DNA of 64,000 nt from assembly GCA_938045475.1 (NCBI GenBank), contig CALIML010000017.1:17657-81656 (forward strand), read 5' to 3'. Shown piece after piece: positions 19,703 through 29,139 of this stretch. A model generated the notes under the pieces. The model did not search any database, was not told the DNA's origin, and saw only the letters and a list, made by a program, of their open reading frames with translations. The DNA comes from an uncultured Sulfolobales archaeon (GTDB taxonomy: Archaea; Thermoproteota; Thermoprotei_A; Sulfolobales; Desulfurococcaceae). Every line of letters starts with the position of its first letter. Position 1 is the first letter of the stretch. The position numbers and the translations under genes are program-made.

Positions 19703-20809
19703 ATGGGAGGGCAAAAGACTTTGAATACAGCTGTAGAGTGGTTGAATGAATTGAGTCATAAGCACCACATTGAACTACCTAAGAAAGTAGTGGTTGGAGG
19801 CGGCATTATTGAGGAAATCCCAGGCTATTTAAATGAGATTGTTTTAAGGAGGAAGACTATTGCTGTAATAACTGGCCCCCACGTATTTGACCTAGTGAGT
19901 AGGAGGGTTGTTGAATTACTGAAGGACGATGGCTATGAAGTCCACTACTGGCTAGTTGAAAGTGCTTCAAAGGATGTAGCTGAAAGCATACTTACAGAAG
20001 TAAGTGAAGTAAGCCCCAAGGCAGTGATAGGTGTTGGTGGAGGAAAGTCAATTGATGTAGCTAAGTATGTTTCCTCAAAGCTTAATAGATACTTCATTAG
20101 TGTTCCAACTGCGGCAAGCCACGACGGGATAACAAGCCCCTTCGTGAGCTTAAAGGGCTTTGAAAAACCCACTAGCGTAAAAGCTGTAACGCCAACCATG
20201 ATAGTTGCTGACGTGAGCATTATAGCTAAGGCCCCCAAGAGGCTCAACGTAGCTGGAGTAGGAGATCTTGTAGGTAAGCTAGTTGCAACTAAGGACTGGC
20301 TGCTCGCACACAGGCTAAAGGGGGAATACTACGGTGAGTACGCTGCTCAACTAGCCCTTCTTTCAGCTAAACACGTCTTAAAGTACCATGAAGCTATAGC
20401 AAGCAGCAATACTGAGGGAGTGAGAGTCCTTGTAGAGGCTTTAATAAGCAGTGGAGTAGCTATGTGCATAGCTGGTTCTACTAGACCAGCCAGCGGCTCA
20501 GAACACTTGTTCAGCCATGCATTAGACGTAGTTGCATCTAAGCCAGCCCTCCATGGAGAGCAAGTGGGCGTTGGAACAATAATGATGTTATACCTATATG
20601 GCGACCCTAAGTGGAAGCTAGTCAAAAGAGTATTGAGGAAGCTCGGCGCTCCAATAAATGCAAGGGAGCTCGGAGTGCCGAGCGAAGCCGTAATTAAGGC
20701 GCTAACCATAGCTCATACGATAAGGCCTAGGTACACTATTCTTGGAGAAAACGGACTTACTTGGGAGGCCGCTGAAAGACTTGCTAGAGAAACAGGCGTT
20801 ATTGACTAG
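19703..20809 (+). CDS. egsA: sn-glycerol-1-phosphate dehydrogenase
   Basis: VIGVGGGKSIDVAKYV, SVPTAASHDGITSPFVSL, GSEHLFSHALD. Confidence 0.94.
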   Translation: MGGQKTLNTAVEWLNELSHKHHIELPKKVVVGGGIIEEIPGYLNEIVLRRKTIAVITGPHVFDLVSRRVVELLKDDGYEVHYWLVESASKDVAESILTEVSEVSPKAVIGVGGGKSIDVAKYVSSKLNRYFISVPTAASHDGITSPFVSLKGFEKPTSVKAVTPTMIVADVSIIAKAPKRLNVAGVGDLVGKLVATKDWLLAHRLKGEYYGEYAAQLALLSAKHVLKYHEAIASSNTEGVRVLVEALISSGVAMCIAGSTRPASGSEHLFSHALDVVASKPALHGEQVGVGTIMMLYLYGDPKWKLVKRVLRKLGAPINARELGVPSEAVIKALTIAHTIRPRYTILGENGLTWEAAERLARETGVID

Positions 20810-21509
20810 GCCTCTGTTCAGCTTTTTCGAAAACCTCTTGGAATATTACTTTCGCCACAGAGTCCTTGAATAGCTCAAATATGTTTGAGACTAAAGCAAC
20901 CTTTGAGTACTGTATGTCCTTCTTTGTCAATATGCTTGGGCTCAACTTTATTGTAGCGCTCCTTTCATCACTATTGTATGAAACCTCTATTTCCCTAAGC
21001 CCTACTCCAAGGTTTCTTGAAGCCAGTGCAGTTATCTTCTCATTTAAATCCTCTAATTTCTTCACTACTCTAAGCTTATACGCAAGTGTTTTTCCAGCAA
21101 GCGGATTATTGAAATCAACCACCACTCGCCCGCCGCTAATGCTTTTAACGATCCCTGTTGAGCCTCCATACTCAACTACGTCTCCAACGCTAACTTCATA
21201 ACCTCTCTTCCTGAACTCCCTTAAGCTAAGGATCTTGACTTTACCCGGATCCCTCTCTCCATAAGCTTTCTCGGGCGGAACTTCCACCTCTACTTCTGCA
21301 CCAGGCTCTAACTGTTTTAAGGCCTCTTCAACGCCTCTAACAATCCATCCACGTCCAACTACTATTAACATAGGTCCATAGGTCTTACTTGAATCATATA
21401 TTCCCTCCCTCCTTGCTACATCTTCAATAGTTGTATCAACTACGTTCCCCGTCTCCTTCACTTTAGCTACATAGTCTAGGAGTATGAAGTCACCGTCCTG
21501 TATGGGCAT
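20799..21509 (-). CDS. FKBP-type peptidyl-prolyl isomerase (SlyD-like)
   Basis: GDFILLDYVAKVKETGNVVDTT, GRGWIVRGVEEALKQLEPG, VDFNNPLAGKTL. Confidence 0.9.
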   Translation of the reverse strand: MPIQDGDFILLDYVAKVKETGNVVDTTIEDVARREGIYDSSKTYGPMLIVVGRGWIVRGVEEALKQLEPGAEVEVEVPPEKAYGERDPGKVKILSLREFRKRGYEVSVGDVVEYGGSTGIVKSISGGRVVVDFNNPLAGKTLAYKLRVVKKLEDLNEKITALASRNLGVGLREIEVSYNSDERSATIKLSPSILTKKDIQYSKVALVSNIFELFKDSVAKVIFQEVFEKAEQRPSQ

Positions 21510-21634
21510 GGCTTATACCTAGGGAAGACTCACAACAGCTTTAGGTTAAATACTTTTACTAAGCTCAGCGCCGTTGATCGGCTTAACGAAGTTTATTACT
21601 TCTTATAGCCATAGCTACAGTAGGTCCAAGCTGG

Positions 21635-22669
21635 TTGTTTAAAGTGCCTATACCAGAGGATCTTAGAGCCCACATACCGCGTAAAGTGAGTGAATTAATT
21701 GAATTTATCGGTAGAAGGGTTAGAGAAATAGGCATGGGCAGCGTTAAGCATAGGAGCGATGTCGCTAGAGAGCGTTTAAGGAGCTTCAGGAAGCTGGGCG
21801 CAGTGCAAAACATCATCTTATCCGAGCTCTCCAAGTCTGAAAAAGCACTCGTAACTCTAATTAGCCTAGGGGACTTCTATGTTGAAGTATTTAAGTTAAT
21901 TAGCGATCTCGATCCAACTGAATTAGTTAAGCGCTATAAGTCGAGGAAACTCATCGCACACAGGATATTTCATGAATGCAGGAAAGACCTTAGCACATCT
22001 GAAAGCGTTAGTGAAGCCAAGGAAGTCTTCAGGAAGTGCTCTGGGAGAATGATCTCTCTATTGAAGAGAATGGCCTCTACTCACAACACTTTAGTAAATA
22101 CATTAATTGAGGTTTCAAAAATGCCTGCAGTAAGCACGGACGAACTTAAGGTAGTTATAGCTGGTTTACCCCAAGTAGGCAAATCCACTTTAGTAAACAA
22201 GGTCTCGACTGCTAAAAGCAAAGTAGGTGCACATCCATTCACTACAAAAGACATTGTAGTAGGCCACTCTGCTCTAAATGGCGTAAGAGCAGTTTTCATA
22301 GATGTCCCAGGAGTACTAGACAGGCCTATTATTGAGAGGAATGTTGTTGAGAGGAAAGCACTGATAGCTTTAAGGCACTTAGCTGACTTAATCATTTACA
22401 TACTCGACGTTTCACCCAACTCCTACTACACGCTTAGAGAGCAGTTAAACGTTCTTAGGGAAGTCGTAGAAGTAGGTGGTGAAAGAGTCGTTGTTGCAAT
22501 AAATAAAGTCGATGTAACTCCAAGGGATAAAATTGAGGAAGCAAAAGAATATCTGTTGAAGGAGTTAAATTTAGGGGAAGTAGTTGAGATATCGGCTCTA
22601 AGCGGCCTGGGATTAGAGAGGCTCATAAATGAAGTGAAGTCAAGGCTTCTAAAACACGGGTTTTCCTAA
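21635..22669 (+). CDS. NOG1-type GTPase
   Basis: VIAGLPQVGKSTLVNKVSTAKSKVGAHPFTTKDI, DVPGVLDRP, INKVD. Confidence 0.9.
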   Translation: MFKVPIPEDLRAHIPRKVSELIEFIGRRVREIGMGSVKHRSDVARERLRSFRKLGAVQNIILSELSKSEKALVTLISLGDFYVEVFKLISDLDPTELVKRYKSRKLIAHRIFHECRKDLSTSESVSEAKEVFRKCSGRMISLLKRMASTHNTLVNTLIEVSKMPAVSTDELKVVIAGLPQVGKSTLVNKVSTAKSKVGAHPFTTKDIVVGHSALNGVRAVFIDVPGVLDRPIIERNVVERKALIALRHLADLIIYILDVSPNSYYTLREQLNVLREVVEVGGERVVVAINKVDVTPRDKIEEAKEYLLKELNLGEVVEISALSGLGLERLINEVKSRLLKHGFS

Positions 22670-22673
22670 GGGC

Positions 22674-22905
22674 GGGGCTTTGAAACTGTTTCTCCCTAGC
22701 GCAAAGCCTATTACCTTAAAAGGAGCGTGCTAAACCCATGCCTGATATGTAGAGTAGAATTAAGCCCCAATGGACTTGGTTTAAAACATGGATGACCTCC
22801 TTCAACCGTTCACGAGCCCGTAAGGCCCATTGGGCGAAAGCCCCCAATGAAGCGAGGAGAAGGCCTAGCGTTGACTTTCGTAACGCTAGGCCAGAACGAG
22901 TGCAG
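22674..22905 (+). mobile_element. TnpB C-terminal relic with omegaRNA-like right end (copy A)
   Basis: GGGGCTTTGAAACTGTTTCTCC at the left; CLICRVELSPNGLGLKHG (degraded TnpB Zn-ribbon); then CCGTTCA...GGGCGAAAGCCCCCAATGAAGCGAGGAG and hairpin GGCCTAGCGTTgactttcgTAACGCTAGGCC. Confidence 0.7.
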
Positions 22906-23485
22906 ATGCCTTAGAGTACACTCTATTCGCTATTTCCTCAAGCCTCTTAATAGTTGTTTGACTTACGTTAAACATTTCAGCGAGCTCCAGGAGATCCATG
23001 CATTTCCCCAAGGCCTTTAAATAAACTATGTACGCTAAGGCGTATTTAGCTCTTTCAGTTCTAGCTAGTGCTGCAGGTTCAACGTCTTCAATTATTTTAA
23101 GTACTTTATCGAGCACTACATGGATTCCTCCATTAATGACTTTGCCTAAGGCATTAGCGCTCTTTAATGACGTAATGGTCTTTATGAGCTTCCCCTGCTC
23201 ATACAGCTTAACATAGTCTACTCTAAGCCACGGCTTTCCCTTAGTGAGTCTCTTAGCACGCCTTTCCAATGCTAGGTAATTACGGTACTTCCTTGAGTAA
23301 CCTCTTCTTACCTTAAGTAATTTTATTCTACTGCATGCTTCCTCAACACTGGCCTCGCGATTTCTGTAATCGTATATTCTATCTATTACTTCACCCGTAT
23401 CAACACATATTACAAAGCCGCTGCTATAATCCCACACTTCCCCTCTGCAATTGATCAATGCATCCCCCAGGAGTTCTCTCTTCAA
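22886..23485 (-). CDS. Putative TFB-like (cyclin-fold) protein
   Basis: 199 aa; ALAYIVYLKALGKCMDLLELAEMFNVSQTTIKRLEEIANRVYS resembles a TFB cyclin repeat; last residues ALVLA and the stop lie in element copy A. Confidence 0.55.
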   Translation of the reverse strand: MKRELLGDALINCRGEVWDYSSGFVICVDTGEVIDRIYDYRNREASVEEACSRIKLLKVRRGYSRKYRNYLALERRAKRLTKGKPWLRVDYVKLYEQGKLIKTITSLKSANALGKVINGGIHVVLDKVLKIIEDVEPAALARTERAKYALAYIVYLKALGKCMDLLELAEMFNVSQTTIKRLEEIANRVYSKASALVLA

Positions 23486-23615
23486 TTAAGCCACATTAAC
23501 GAGTAAGCTTCACTGAATCTTAGGGAAAGAGTTGGCTGAAACTACTTTTAGATGCTATAGCAACAACTTTTATTACCCCATGTCCACCCTTAGTTAAGGG
23601 TGCTGCGGGGTCGGA

Positions 23616-24221
23616 GTGTTGAGTGAGGGAATTATTGGAGGAACTATCGTAGCCATTAGGGCAAGGGATGGAGTTACTATAGCTGGCGAAAAGAGGTTGT
23701 CCTACGGAGGCTTTATCATAAGTAAAGCTGCTAAAAAAGTCCACCCAATAACTAATACTATTGGAGTGGGGTTCGCCGGAATCTATGGAGACGTGGAGAG
23801 GCTGTTGAAAATGCTTAGGCTTGAAGCCCAATACTATGAAACTGAAGTAGGTAAGCCGATAAGCGTAAGATCCCTTGCAAAGTACTTATCAGTGCTCCTA
23901 TTCTCGTATAAAGTACTGCCGTTTTACGTTGAAACAGTAGTTGGCGGCATTGATGAAGGCGGGCCGAGGATATACTTATTGGATCCTATTGGAAGCCTTA
24001 TAGAAGATAAATATGTTGCTGCTGGAACAGGAGCTCCAATAGCTATGGGATTAATTGAGCCCGCGTATAGAGATGACATGAACGTCGGTGAGGCAAAAGA
24101 GCTTGCTGTAAAAGCAGTCATGGAGGCTATAGAGAGAGACGCCGTATCAGGCGATGGAGTCGACACACTCGTAATCACTAGTGGAGGATATAGCTTAGAG
24201 GAGAGGTTGCTTAAGAGGTAG
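23616..24221 (+). CDS. psmB: Proteasome subunit beta (second paralog)
   Basis: IIGGTIVAIRARDGVTIAGEKRLSYGGFIISK...GFAGIYGDVERL. Confidence 0.92.
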   Translation: MLSEGIIGGTIVAIRARDGVTIAGEKRLSYGGFIISKAAKKVHPITNTIGVGFAGIYGDVERLLKMLRLEAQYYETEVGKPISVRSLAKYLSVLLFSYKVLPFYVETVVGGIDEGGPRIYLLDPIGSLIEDKYVAAGTGAPIAMGLIEPAYRDDMNVGEAKELAVKAVMEAIERDAVSGDGVDTLVITSGGYSLEERLLKR

Positions 24222-24225
24222 CCTA

Positions 24226-24864
24226 TTGATAGATGTTGAAAGAGCGAAGAGACTTCAAAAGCTGCTTGGAGAGAGGGCTTTAAGAGAGCTTGAAGAGTAT
24301 CCAGACATAGATCTAAGTGAATTGACGTATGTAAGTGGAGTAGACGCAAGCTATTCCGGGAATGAAGTAATTGGAGTAGCAGTACTCTTAGACGCGCTCT
24401 CACTTAAGTTAATTACATACTCTACTTCAAGGAAGAAGCCTCAAATACCCTACATACCTGGCCTACTAGCGTTTAGGGAGGCTCCGGCAATAATCTCAGC
24501 TTTAGCTAAGCTACCTGAGAAACCAGATCTAATAGTTGTCGACGGCCACGGCCTCTCGCACCCAAGGGCTTTTGGAATAGCTACTCACATAGGGCTTGTA
24601 CTTAAGAGGGCTTCAATAGGTGTGGCTAAAAAGCCTCTTTACGGAGAAGTTAAGCTTATTGATGGAAGGGAGCTCATAGTAGCTCATGGAAGGGCTGTCG
24701 GCGCCTTAATAAGGCATGGTGGAGCAAGACTCTACGTAAGCATAGGGTATGGAGTTAGCTTAAGGAGCTCTATTAAGCTCGTGGAATTCATGCTTAAACC
24801 TGGAGTTAAGCTGCCTATACCAACGCACGAAGCCGACAACATATCTAGGAAACTGAGTCTATAG
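24226..24864 (+). CDS. nfi: Endonuclease V
   Basis: YVSGVDASY, PYIPGLLAFREAP, LIVVDGHGLSHPRAFGIATHIG. Confidence 0.94.
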   Translation: MIDVERAKRLQKLLGERALRELEEYPDIDLSELTYVSGVDASYSGNEVIGVAVLLDALSLKLITYSTSRKKPQIPYIPGLLAFREAPAIISALAKLPEKPDLIVVDGHGLSHPRAFGIATHIGLVLKRASIGVAKKPLYGEVKLIDGRELIVAHGRAVGALIRHGGARLYVSIGYGVSLRSSIKLVEFMLKPGVKLPIPTHEADNISRKLSL

Positions 24865-24869
24865 CAGCT

Positions 24870-25328
24870 TTAGAGAGTTTCATTAATATCGATGTCTTCA
24901 ACCATCTTCATTTCCCTGAATAGAACTTCGTCGCTTATCTCGACTCTCCTCTCATAAGCTTTAGCGCATCTTCCATCGGGTAGAAGAGCGTTTAATTTAC
25001 ACGATGCATATCTGCACTCGTGGCCAGCGCACTCCGTTCCAGTGAGTCTACAGTATATGACTCTTTGCCTAATGCCTTTTTGAATCTTCTGCTGAAATAT
25101 CATAGCTCTCTGAGTGCATTGAAACAGCGGACATAGCGGCGTACACATACCGTTAATAGGCATAGGTTTAAACTCCTTTTTAGGGAAGCGCTTGTCGCCA
25201 TAGCCTCGATCTCTATCACGGAACTCGCGGGGTCTAGTTTCTCTAGAGGAATTCCTCCTAAATTTAGAAGGCGTGTTTCCCAAGTTGAGACACCGCCGAT
25301 TCTTTCCATGCAGTACTTGTAGCGACAT
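24870..25328 (-). CDS. Cys-rich hypothetical protein
   Basis: 152 aa; MCTPLCPLFQCTQRAMIFQQKIQKGIRQRVIYCRLTGTECAGHECRYASCKLN. Confidence 0.6.
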   Translation of the reverse strand: MSLQVLHGKNRRCLNLGNTPSKFRRNSSRETRPREFRDRDRGYGDKRFPKKEFKPMPINGMCTPLCPLFQCTQRAMIFQQKIQKGIRQRVIYCRLTGTECAGHECRYASCKLNALLPDGRCAKAYERRVEISDEVLFREMKMVEDIDINETL

Positions 25329-25366
25329 ATATAATTATTTTGAAACAAATATAAATCTTTGATGAA

Positions 25367-25924
25367 CTAGGGCTTCCACCACTTAAGCAATAGATAGCGG
25401 CTTACATTCCTATCTACAACGGCTATGATCAGCTTCTTCCTCACTGAGTGAAGGAGCCTGCCCATTCTCACGAAATCTATGGGATCCACGTTGGAATTCA
25501 TTGATACTACTTGGACTCCGTATGGAGCATGATCTATTCCAGGCCCGTGTTCGTAAGCTAAGTAATCACATCCAAACTTTAATCCACGCCTCAATACATA
25601 TCCGTGCTCCCTTAGATCCTTGTATGTCTTGTACAGCTCTAAGAAGCGGGGCACAGTCATCGATGCGTATTCCTCAAGTTCCTTTAAGCTCAACTCTCTA
25701 GATCCTTTATATACCCTTAACCTATTTGCTTCAACTAAGTATAGGGCTTCTATCAGTGAGAGCTCCAGGGGGGCCTTAATATCTTTCTCCTTAGGCTTAG
25801 ACACTCCTAGGAATGAGCCGTAGAAGCCGCTCCAATACATTTTATTTGAACACTCGCTGTCTAACACGACTACTCTATTGTACATTAAGTAGCCGTCGCA
25901 CTTAACTTCACTGCGGTGAGTCAA
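25367..25924 (-). CDS. endA: tRNA-splicing endonuclease
   Basis: YKTYKDLREHGYVLRRGLKFGCDYLAYEHGPGIDHAPYGVQVV; 185 aa. Confidence 0.9.
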   Translation of the reverse strand: MTHRSEVKCDGYLMYNRVVVLDSECSNKMYWSGFYGSFLGVSKPKEKDIKAPLELSLIEALYLVEANRLRVYKGSRELSLKELEEYASMTVPRFLELYKTYKDLREHGYVLRRGLKFGCDYLAYEHGPGIDHAPYGVQVVSMNSNVDPIDFVRMGRLLHSVRKKLIIAVVDRNVSRYLLLKWWKP

Positions 25925-25934
25925 GAAAATTCCC

Positions 25935-26612
25935 CTAGACTATAACAGCCCTCTGTAGAGCTATGTATAGTAGCGTCTCCCCAAGTTCCTTAACGACGTC
26001 CGCAGCATTCTCCATGAAGTCCAGGGACTCCTTTAATAACATTAATGCAGGCACATTTCCCTGAAGCCTTCTATATATCTTTAGTTCAATGGCTCTGTAT
26101 ACGTCATCGAGAGCGTCCTCATATTTAAACACTTTATCAACGTCCCTTAGAGTTTTCCTAGGGTCGCTTCTTAAGCCATTGAGGGATGCCGCCAGGGAAT
26201 TGAATTCGGCAGCTAAGCCTTCAGAGAACTTCACTAGCTCTTGCTGAAGATCTGCATCTATGCTGTGGTTATTTGCTATAGCCATGTAGAGTCTGTACGC
26301 TGAACCATCCATTAATTGAGTAAGCCTGCTTAAACCTATGGCTATTGTTGTATAAAGATCCTTTGTTTCTGCAGGTATGCTTAGCCTTACAGTGTACTCC
26401 ACTAATAGGAGCTTCATGTGATCTGCTTTCTCCTTTAAGCTCCTTACCTGCTGGTGCAGTGAATAAAGCTTCTGCGGACTCTCATTACTCAGTGCATTCA
26501 AGAAGTGTAAGAGCCCCTTAATTGAGTCTTCAACTATTTTCAACATGTTTGTGAGAGAGTCAAACAAGTTCATCTCAGCAATGGTCTCATTGTACTCAGC
26601 CACTCTGCGCAC
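25935..26612 (-). CDS. DUF47/PhoU-like protein
   Basis: Helical; FKYEDALDDVYRAIELKIYRRL...MENAADVVKELGETLL. Confidence 0.8.
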   Translation of the reverse strand: MRRVAEYNETIAEMNLFDSLTNMLKIVEDSIKGLLHFLNALSNESPQKLYSLHQQVRSLKEKADHMKLLLVEYTVRLSIPAETKDLYTTIAIGLSRLTQLMDGSAYRLYMAIANNHSIDADLQQELVKFSEGLAAEFNSLAASLNGLRSDPRKTLRDVDKVFKYEDALDDVYRAIELKIYRRLQGNVPALMLLKESLDFMENAADVVKELGETLLYIALQRAVIV

Positions 26613-26661
26613 CCGGCTGGACTACGGAATTAGAGTTAATAAGGATTGACTTTTATATACT

Positions 26662-28317
26662 TTGTTAGTGAAAGCATTGAAGGCAATAGTCATAGATCTT
26701 CTAGCAAGAGCTAGCGGAGGCAAGTATACAAGCTTTGACGTAGTTGGAGCAGGGCCTAGAGTAGTAGCTGGAGTAGTTGAGTCTCTGGGAATAGAAGTGG
26801 ATTTAGCTAGCTATGAGAAGGCTTTGAAAAGCGTTGACTTCACGGAGTACGATCTAGTGATGGCTTCAGCCATGTCTTCAGACTTAGGCTCCCTCCGAAG
26901 AATTCTAAGGAGGGCTTTCATAAGGAATAGAGATGCTATTAGATTAGTCGGCGGACCAATATCAGCTGAATTTTATGAACTAATGCTTAAGCTGCCTGAA
27001 TTAGATCTTGTGGTAGTAGGGGAAGCGGAGGAGACTTTAAGCACTCTCCTGACTAAGGGATTAAGCTCCCTTATTCAAAGAGAGTTCAATGAGCTCAGCA
27101 ATACAGATGGAATTGCGTATAGAGCGGGAAGTGGAGTAGTTTTCACAGGCTTCCCTAAGTATACGTCGGAGGAAGTACTTAATTCAGTAAAGCCATTCAC
27201 TAGAGTTAGCGAAGCCTACGACAACACATGGATTTACAGGTTTTATGTTGAAGTCGTTAGGGGTTGCAGCAACTTCTCGAGACCTATGGTGAGCCCGGGC
27301 TCCAATAGGGCTTGCTTAAGGTGCTATAACTGTAGGAGCGACGACCTTCTAAAAAGACTCGAATGTCCTGCAAAAATAATGCCTGGCTGCGGCTTCTGCA
27401 GTGTAGTTGCAGTCCACGGACCCCCGAGATCGAGGGTTCAGGATTCGATAGTTAGTGAAGTGAGGGAGCTGATAAGGCATGGAGCTAGGAGAATAGTCTT
27501 AAGCGCCCCCGACTTCCTTGACTACGGGAGGAATTGGCTAGTTAAGCCCAGGCCCCTGACTCATCCATGCATGCCTAAGGCTAACTTAGAGGCTTTAGAG
27601 AGACTTCTTGAAGAAATAAGCAATATAAGTGAAGTAAGCTCGGGGGAAGTAAGGATCTTTGTTGAAAACGTAAAGGCATGCCTCATAGATGGGGAAACGG
27701 CTGAATTACTCGGCACTTACTTGAAGGGGACTCCTGTGAACATAGGTCTTGAGACATGCGTAGATAGATTTAACGACGAAGTCCTTGGAAAGCCAATAAC
27801 TCTAAGGGAAGTCATTAGAGGAGTGAAACTATTGCGAAAGTATGGCGTTAGGCCGTACGTGTACTTAATGTACTATTTACCATACATTGATAGAGAGATC
27901 TATTTAAAGACTATTTCAACTATACCTAAGCTATTTAAGGCTGGAGTAGAGAAGGTCACTCTCTACAAGTTCACTCCACTTCCACTGACTCTATTTGAGT
28001 TACTTAAGCCAAGCATTGGAGAATGCTCTGAACTAGTGGAAGAACTCAAGGCATTTGTAAAGAGGTTTAATGCATTAGCTAAAAAGACTTACTTAGGGAA
28101 GTTTATCGAGGTCTTCACTCTAGTTATTGAAGGAAGGGCTTACGGATACCCAGTAGATCATGGGCCAGTAGTATTCATTAATGACTCCAGCAAGTTGAGG
28201 AGTGGGTGTGTTGCTACAGTAAGGATAACTGACGTTAGATCTAGGCATGTAGTTGGAGAGCTGATCAACGTTAAGAAGTGTTATGAACGATCAGATTCGC
28301 TGAATCCACTGCCTTAA
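26662..28317 (+). CDS. Radical SAM protein with B12-binding-like N-terminus and TRAM-like C-terminus
   Basis: 551 aa; VVRGCSN...RACLRCYNC...MPGCGFCSVVAVHGPPRSR; C-terminal GYPVDHGPVVFINDSSKLRSGCVATVRITDVRSRHVVGELI. Confidence 0.8.
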   Translation: MLVKALKAIVIDLLARASGGKYTSFDVVGAGPRVVAGVVESLGIEVDLASYEKALKSVDFTEYDLVMASAMSSDLGSLRRILRRAFIRNRDAIRLVGGPISAEFYELMLKLPELDLVVVGEAEETLSTLLTKGLSSLIQREFNELSNTDGIAYRAGSGVVFTGFPKYTSEEVLNSVKPFTRVSEAYDNTWIYRFYVEVVRGCSNFSRPMVSPGSNRACLRCYNCRSDDLLKRLECPAKIMPGCGFCSVVAVHGPPRSRVQDSIVSEVRELIRHGARRIVLSAPDFLDYGRNWLVKPRPLTHPCMPKANLEALERLLEEISNISEVSSGEVRIFVENVKACLIDGETAELLGTYLKGTPVNIGLETCVDRFNDEVLGKPITLREVIRGVKLLRKYGVRPYVYLMYYLPYIDREIYLKTISTIPKLFKAGVEKVTLYKFTPLPLTLFELLKPSIGECSELVEELKAFVKRFNALAKKTYLGKFIEVFTLVIEGRAYGYPVDHGPVVFINDSSKLRSGCVATVRITDVRSRHVVGELINVKKCYERSDSLNPLP

Positions 28318-28702
28318 TTGCTTTACTGATGTCGTTCATCAATTCTCTTATTATATTTAAATACACTGCGCCCCCGTTAGACTCTAGATCTCTGATCAAT
28401 TCACTGAGTATATCACTTATGTACGGCAGGCTTACTAGCCTTACATAGCTCATAAAGGTGCTTACTTGAAATGAAGTTGGTGAATCGAGCTCTGAGCCCA
28501 CTCCTTGATATATCTCTATAAACTTATTGAGCTCTCTTAAAGCAAGCCTAAGTTGTTCAGCTAACATATTTATGCGGTCTGTTGATTTAAGCGCTCTATA
28601 CTCACTTAGCACGCTCTTCCCAAGATCTATTCCATTCTCGAGTTTTTCAATGGACTTCCTTAAGCTAGTTAAAAGGTCGTTGATTAAGCTCAAGTAGTTC
28701 AC
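28271..28702 (-). CDS. Hypothetical helical protein
   Basis: 143 aa; overlaps the 3' end of the radical SAM gene. Confidence 0.5.
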   Translation of the reverse strand: MNYLSLINDLLTSLRKSIEKLENGIDLGKSVLSEYRALKSTDRINMLAEQLRLALRELNKFIEIYQGVGSELDSPTSFQVSTFMSYVRLVSLPYISDILSELIRDLESNGGAVYLNIIRELMNDISKAIKAVDSANLIVHNTS

Positions 28703-29097
28703 GCCTTTCTCCTAATAGTTGCAATGCTATTGTTAGCTACGCCATTTAGCCTCAGCTCCTCGGAATTGCAGAATACTGTGTTGTATTGAACGCCGCTGGC
28801 CACTAGTGCTTTATACACAAGCTTCTTTTTCCCTCCAATAACTATTTCAACTAAGTCCCCCTCGCTAACTCTTATTTCGCTGGCCAGCTCTTGCGAGATC
28901 TTAGCTAAATCCTTTGGCAGATGATCATCGTAAATTATTCTCACCCTTCTTTCAACAACTTTAGCCTTTGCCTGCTTTAACTCTGATGCGGGGGGCACTA
29001 TAGTGAGTAGCTTCACTATATCAAGCTTCTTTTCAGCTTCTTTGCTTCTAGAGCTACCGGCTTCTTCGCCTCCATAGATCATTTCAAAATCCCCCAC
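28699..29097 (-). CDS. Hypothetical protein
   Basis: 132 aa; start/stop overlap with 28271-28702. Confidence 0.55.
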   Translation of the reverse strand: MGDFEMIYGGEEAGSSRSKEAEKKLDIVKLLTIVPPASELKQAKAKVVERRVRIIYDDHLPKDLAKISQELASEIRVSEGDLVEIVIGGKKKLVYKALVASGVQYNTVFCNSEELRLNGVANNSIATIRRKA

Positions 29098-29139
29098 TAT
29101 TAATCTTAAATTACTTTAGGTAATAAGTACTTTACGGAC

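Noticed and set aside
23924-24403. 159-aa minus-strand ORF
   Set aside because: Antisense to psmB and nfi; Leu/Ser-rich shadow translation.
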